A stretch of 64,000 nt of DNA, from positions 15,444,001 to 15,508,000 of the forward strand of contig NW_026947492.1 in the NCBI RefSeq assembly GCF_034190915.1. Reading direction: 5' to 3'. The translations under genes were made by a program, and so were the position numbers. The notes below the pieces were generated by a model. It was not told where the DNA came from, made no database searches, and saw nothing but the letters and a program-made list of their open reading frames with translations. Shown piece after piece: positions 59,500 through 64,000 of the stretch (its first letter is position 1; each line of letters begins with the position of its first letter). Source of the stretch: Cavia porcellus (Eukaryota > Chordata > Mammalia > Rodentia > Caviidae).

Positions 59500-60005
59500 T
59501 TCTATATTCTTTATCTATTAAAGAACACTTCAGTGTTTGCATTATTGGTTATTGAAATAGTTCTCTGGTAACTACGATAGTGCAGAAGTTTCTTCAACAG
59601 AATGATTTTGTTTCTTTTGGATATAGTACCCAGGGGTGGTATTGCTGGGTCAATGGTATTTCTATTTGCAATTTTTTGAGGAATATTCAGACTGTCTTCT
59701 GTAATAACTGTACTAACTTTACATTCTTACCAGCAAAGCAAAAGGTTTCCCTTTTCTCCATGTCTTTGAGGAATTTGTTACCCATACTTTCTTTGGTAAC
59801 AGTCATTCTTACTGGAGGGAGGTTGATATTTCACAGTGGTTTTGATTTGCATTTTCCAAATAATTAGAGATGGCAGACATTTTTCTGTGTCTTTTGGCCA
59901 TTGGTATATTTTTTTTTTTTTGAGAAATGTCTGTTTATCCTATTGACCATTTTTCATTTGTCTTTTTTTGCTGTTGTGTTTGGAGTTTCTTATACATTAT
60001 ATATT
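59500..60005 (-). mobile_element. Old L1 ORF2 end, antisense
   Basis: 'tatagtacccaggggtggtattgctgggtc', 'ttcttaccagcaaagcaaaag', 'tggttttgatttgcattttcc', 'gagaaatgtctgtttatcc'. The L1 pieces from 58260 to 60005 may be one rearranged element. Confidence 0.8.
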
Positions 60006-60089
60006 TTCCTCAGCTCTCTTCCATGATCCTCCTGTGCCATGCTATTCTGCTTTGGAGTCAATCAAAGATGGACTAAAATCCCTACAAAC

Positions 60090-60190
60090 TGAGTAAAACA
60101 AAACAAAATAAAACAAAAAGCCAACCAGCCAAACAAAAATTAAATACAAAATAAACAAAAACAAAGCAAAACCCCCCTCAAAAAACACAG
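60090..60190. repeat. A-rich low-complexity tract
   Basis: AAACA/AAATA units. Confidence 0.85.
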
Positions 60191-60229
60191 AAACCCCTTC
60201 TCACCTTGAAGATGTGAGTTTCTGGTATT

Positions 60230-61480
60230 TATATTCCATCAATGAAAGAAGTAACTAAGAAAGATTTTAGTATTAGATAAAGGAAGTCATTGTTGTGATG
60301 TTACCTGACCATATGGTTCAGAAGTCTTTGGAATAAATTCATGGAAGGAATTTGGAAAGATTTGGAGACGCTGGCTTGAGAAGCAGCTCTAAAATTCTGT
60401 GAGCCCAGCATGATGAGAAATTCTGACTGGAACTGAGATCAGAATGCTAACATTAATGTATCCAGTAAAGACAAGGCTCAAGAGATTTCAGTTTTGAAGA
60501 AAGAGCCCATTGGTATTTGCACTCCAGACTGTACATTATGATCTGGTGAAAAGCTTGTGCACATTGTGCTCTTGCCCTTCGACTGTGAGAAACCAAGATT
60601 AAGAGTAGGGGACTAATTAATCAGGCATAGGAAATTTCAGACCAATATTCAGGCTGTAGCATAGATACTAATTGCTTATATTACCCAGATTTACACAGAG
60701 AAATTAAAATCAGACAGCAAGGTAAATGATTTTAAAAGTTTTGCATTTCACTAGTAAGGAAGCTCCTATAAAATCTAGGCCTGTAAAGTTGAAGAGCTTA
60801 TTTTCTGAAAAGATTAGTATTAAAAAATCAAAGTACTTTACTCTAGGATAATGAAGGATGACTTGTAAGGACGGTGGCAGGAAAATGAAGGACCACACTC
60901 TTCACAGAATCACAGATAGAAAAGTGAAAGAGCTCCAGGGTACCCTGCTTGAGAAATACTGTTTAGGAAATTGGTTTCCTAGGATGCTGTTCATAGTGCT
61001 CAACCATTTAGATATTTGCAGGCCCTAGTAGCTACAGCTGGAGCTGGTTGTAGACCTAAACATCATCTATATGCTGCTGCTTTTACAGGAACGAAGAATG
61101 CAGTAGCTGTGGGATTAGGGAGGCTTCCATCTAGATTTCAAAAGAAGGCCTAGGAGGCCAGGCAGTGTGCCTCTGAGCGGACAGTATGTGAAGCTCTGAG
61201 AGTGAAGCTGAAGGTGCAGCAGAGATTACAGAAAGTATGAGAAGCCAGGAACATGGTACAGCTGAGGCAAGTCACAGGTGTAGGCTAAGCCAGCCGAAGA
61301 GAGAAAACCGTAAGTGCTACCACCAACAGCAGTGCCATAGGGGTGGGCTGCCAAAGCTCTTTGAAATTCATGTGTTGTTCCTACAACTTCTCTGGGTTCT
61401 GAACATGAAACGATTGAATGTTTGCCTTGCTGGGATTCAGTCTTTCATGAGTGCCATTGCTTTCTATTAGTTTATTCCTC
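60230..61480 (+). mobile_element. Possible MaLR internal sequence
   Basis: Purine-biased, less AT-rich text ('ggaaggaatttggaaagatttgg', 'gtgcacattgtgctcttgccc', 'aggaggccaggcagtgtgcctc') resembles internal sequence of MaLR elements and lies upstream of a same-strand LTR-like block at 62340. No open gag frame. Confidence 0.4.
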
Positions 61481-61625
61481 CCTTTTAGAATGAGAATAAT
61501 CTTTTTGAAATTTACAAATGCTCAAAGATAAGGTTTTTTTGGAGTATCAGAGGAAATTTTGCACTCAGAATTTTCTTTTTTAACTTTAAAGAGATTAAAA
61601 GAAATCCTGTACTATCTTTTTATTT

Positions 61626-61683
61626 TCCACAACTGCGTGCTTGCAAGGTAGGCACTTATGCCATTGAGCTAAATCCCTGGCTA
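61626..61683 (-). mobile_element. ID SINE, truncated
   Basis: Minus strand 'agccagggatttagctcaatgg', 'cataagtgcctaccttgcaagcacgcag'; the 3' part is lost. Confidence 0.75.
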
Positions 61684-61701
61684 AAGTTAACTAATGACAG
61701 T

Positions 61702-61792
61702 AATTTTTTTGGGGGGTATGGGGGATTGAACTCATGAGCTTGTGCTTGCCAAGCAGGTGCTTGTGCTGCTGAGCTAACTCCCCAGCCCAATC
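61702..61792 (-). mobile_element. ID SINE
   Basis: Minus strand 'gggctggggagttagctcagc', 'gcacaagcacctgcttggc', 'tcatgagttcaatccccc' and an A tail (the T run at 61703-61709). It lies 20 bases from another ID copy in the same orientation. Confidence 0.88.
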
Positions 61793-61924
61793 CTATACTA
61801 TCTTTTAAAACACTGTGAACATTTCCTGTTAGTTTTAAGTTTCCAAATGTTGAGGTAACTCTTCATTTAGGTGATGATTTTAAAATTTCAGTATTTGTAG
61901 CCTATACTGCTTCACTAGACAGTA

Positions 61925-62075
61925 AAATTGGAGAAAAACAAAATAATAAAAATGGTATAGGATTTCAAAACAAGATGATAGAAAATTAACAATGGTCACT
62001 GTATTGCATATTGTTATCTTTGAAATAGTTGCTTGCATTACAAGATACAGGCATGCATAACAGATCAAGCAATAT
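61925..62075 (-). mobile_element. 3' end fragment of the modular L1 family, antisense
   Basis: The reverse complement shows 'gcaactatttcaaagataac', 'aatatgcaatacagtgacca', 'cttgttttgaaatcctatac', then an A/T-rich end. One module only. Confidence 0.7.
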
Positions 62076-62121
62076 AATCACTTACAGTTTCTTTCCGTGA
62101 ACTAATGGACTTAGTACAATT

Positions 62122-62183
62122 ATCTTAGCTATCATATATAATATGATAGCTAAGATTATATATATATATATATATATATATAT
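62122..62183. repeat. 16-bp-arm palindrome followed by (AT)n
   Basis: ATCTTAGCTATCATAT (62122-62137), spacer ATA, ATATGATAGCTAAGAT (62141-62156), then about 26 bases of alternating TA. Confidence 0.9.
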
Positions 62184-62339
62184 TTCCCTGCTTCCTTTTC
62201 TCTTTTTCCCATCCCAGTTGTTCTATCCTTTTGAGCAGTTTCTTTTCTTTCCTTTTTATAGTATCTATTGTACCTTTTGGATCTTATTTACTCTTTCAGT
62301 TTCTTACACCAAGGAGACAATATGATGTTTATACATGTG

Positions 62340-62830
62340 AGTCTGAAGAGATGCTGGGTACTGTTAGGATTTTAGCAACTCTGTGAGACACACTAAGTTT
62401 ATTTTGCTTAAAAAGATGCTCATGAGTCTTAGGGTGCAGTTACAGAAAGTTACGGTTTATAACTAAATGTCCCACAAGAGCCTCATATGCATAAGTGGAG
62501 CTTTCAGGATTGGATTATGGGGGCTTATAGCTGATTTGCTGTCAGTAGGTAGGTCTGGTCAGAAGAGGTGGATCCCTTGAGGTGTGACCCACAAGGATTT
62601 ATCTTCCTTCCTGGTTCCTCCTTTGAGACACACTCCACTTTCTCTATGGTCTGGCCATGGAGCAGCATCTCCTCTATGATGGACCTGTACCATGCTGTCC
62701 TGCCTTGGAGCCAACCCATTTAGGACTGAAACTTCTACAAAGTGTGAGCCAAAATAAACTTCTCTTCCCTTAATTTAAGGGTATCAGGTATTTTGACCCA
62801 GTGACAAAGAAAATGACTAAGATGAGTGTA
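62340..62830 (+). mobile_element. MaLR-type LTR
   Basis: The characteristic 3' end is 'atgctgtcctgccttggagc', 'aggactgaaacttctacaaag', 'gtgagccaaaataaac' (polyadenylation signal at 62752-62757), then 'gacaaagaaaatgactaag'. It is plus-strand like the possible internal sequence at 60230-61480. Confidence 0.7.
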
Positions 62831-63320
62831 AAGGGAAACTTGCTGTGTATTTTTTATCCCATGAAAATATATCTAAGTGTGGAGGCTCATCAGGTTTTCT
62901 AAATCAAAACCACATGCTGGATAAAATATTAAAATCAGGAGATGGTGAGGATATTTTGTTTAATTTTGTGTCACAGATGAGGAAAATTAGTCTTAGAGAA
63001 CTTCACAGAGGATTACTAAAACTAGTTAGTGGCAGAATTGAAATTCATTTTCACCTTAGCAATATTTTCTTTATATGTTAGTTCTTGAAGGCTGGTTATT
63101 TCTGATTTTCATAAATCTGAAATATCTCTGCTACCCTGACTTTCATGTCTCTGGTGTTTATCACATCAGTGTATGACATTCACGTGCTTTGTCATTTGTA
63201 GAAGTATTTGAAAACATTCTTGTATAGTAAATGAATAGAAGAATATCCCCAGAATGAGAAGAAGAAATTATTTTTGATAGCTTTGCAGAAGACTTGCTAA
63301 ATATTTCCAATTTCTTGGCA
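62831..63320. other. Intergenic upstream of the OR4D5-like gene
   Basis: No repeat assigned. A T/C-rich stretch and CAG ending at 63321 (TTTCTTGGCAG) form a plausible splice acceptor 30 bases before the OR start codon. Confidence 0.45.
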
Positions 63321-63351
63321 GGTTCATTCACTAGGTCACACCTAGTAGCTG

Positions 63352-64000
63352 ATGAATCCAGCAAATCATTCCCAGGTGACAGCACTTGTCCTACTGGGAC
63401 TCTCTCAGGTATGGGAGCTTCGCTTGCTCTTCTTCATTATCTTCTCAGCTGTGTATCTCATGACAATAATTGGAAACCTTCTTATTGTGGTCATAGTGTT
63501 CTTTGATACACGTCTGCACACAACCATGTATTTTCTATTAGGCAATCTCTCTTTCTTGGACTTTTCCTACTCTTCTGTCACTGCACCTCGGATGCTGGTT
63601 GACTTGCTGTCAGGTAATTGCATCATTTCCTTTGGCGCCTGCCTGACTCAGCTTTTCTTTTTCCACTTCATCGGAGGCATCAAGATCTTCCTGCTGACGG
63701 TCATGGCCTATGATCGCTATGTTGCCATTTCCCAGCCCCTGCGCTATACACTCATCATGAATCAGACAGTCTGTGGGCTCTTCATGGTAGCGTCCTGGGT
63801 GGGAGGCTTCCTTCACTCCATTGTACAGGTTGCACTGACTGTCCAGCTGCCATTCTGTGGGCCTAACAAACTGGACAACTTTTACTGTGATGTGCCCCAG
63901 CTCATCAAATTGGCGTGCACTGATACTTTCGTCTTAGAGGTTCTGATGGTGTCAAACAATGGCTTGGTCACCCTGATGTGTTTTCTGGTGTTGCTGGGAT
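63352..64000 (+). CDS. OR4D5: Olfactory receptor, OR4D5-like, partial (cut by window end)
   Basis: From ATG 63352 the frame is open to the window edge for 216 complete codons, covering the N-terminus through helix 5. It begins MNPANHSQVT (N-glycosylation site NHS at residue 5), then SQVWELR, GNLL in helix 1, [56 protein letters not shown], and CDVPQLIKLACTDTFV in extracellular loop 2. HTTMYF, GGIKIF and AISQPL are marks of family 4, and the whole fits human OR4D5 closely. It is an odorant-binding GPCR expected in olfactory neurons. No defect in the visible part; the helix 6-7 region (KA.STC, PMLNP) lies outside the window. Confidence 0.92.
   Translation, partial: MNPANHSQVTALVLLGLSQVWELRLLFFIIFSAVYLMTIIGNLLIVVIVFFDTRLHTTMYFLLGNLSFLDFSYSSVTAPRMLVDLLSGNCIISFGACLTQLFFFHFIGGIKIFLLTVMAYDRYVAISQPLRYTLIMNQTVCGLFMVASWVGGFLHSIVQVALTVQLPFCGPNKLDNFYCDVPQLIKLACTDTFVLEVLMVSNNGLVTLMCFLVLLG

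Overview
This window is a stretch of a mammalian nuclear genome. It is AT-rich, with spliced or single-exon genes separated by dense interspersed repeats. The repeats point to a rodent: tRNA-Ala-type ID SINEs, B1/7SL-like SINEs, MaLR-type LTRs and young L1s. The ID variant (core GGCATAAGCGCCTGCC) does not look like the mouse/rat or squirrel consensus I know; a beaver or kangaroo-rat type rodent is a guess only.

Three real genes lie in the order TMEM225 (minus, four coding exons, 16216-18396), an intact olfactory receptor most like OR8D4 (plus, 41490-42428), and an olfactory receptor most like OR4D5 (plus, from 63352, cut by the window end). As I recall it, this order and orientation match the human 11q24.1 olfactory cluster (TMEM225, OR8D4, OR4D5), so the three are probably orthologues in conserved synteny. 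TMEM225 is not evident as one long reading frame; I assembled it from four exons whose splice phases agree exactly and give 216 codons.

Between TMEM225 and OR8D4 lies a processed pseudogene of CENPC (centromere protein C), from its start codon at 21260 to the cupin-domain end near 32120. It is split by two nested insertions: a 1.6-kb block (22858-24480) and a 6.5-kb L1 (24703-31228) with a perfect 16-bp target-site duplication. That L1 has two promoter monomers (318-bp spacing), a broken ORF1 and a broken ORF2.

The most interesting signal is a set of L1-derived elements that share a 3' end built of about 145-152-bp modules. One copy (7989-11104) is full length with target-site duplications, carries an intact 337-codon ORF1 and has no ORF2 at all: a young half-LINE (HAL1-like) design. 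A second (44001-44818, 17-bp duplication) has a GC-rich repeated 5' part joined directly to the modular 3' end with no ORF. Shorter 3'-end fragments lie at 3846-4032, 20815-21030, 51755-51905 and 61925-62075. Together they suggest non-autonomous L1 derivatives mobilised in trans.

The rest is older repeat debris (antisense and sense L1M fragments, MaLR LTRs, a MER2/Tigger-like DNA transposon remnant, a solo-LTR candidate), microsatellites and unidentified AT-rich intergenic DNA. No tRNA, rRNA or CRISPR was seen. Repeat family names are from recognition of sequence features, without a database search, and their edges are approximate unless a target-site duplication is given.
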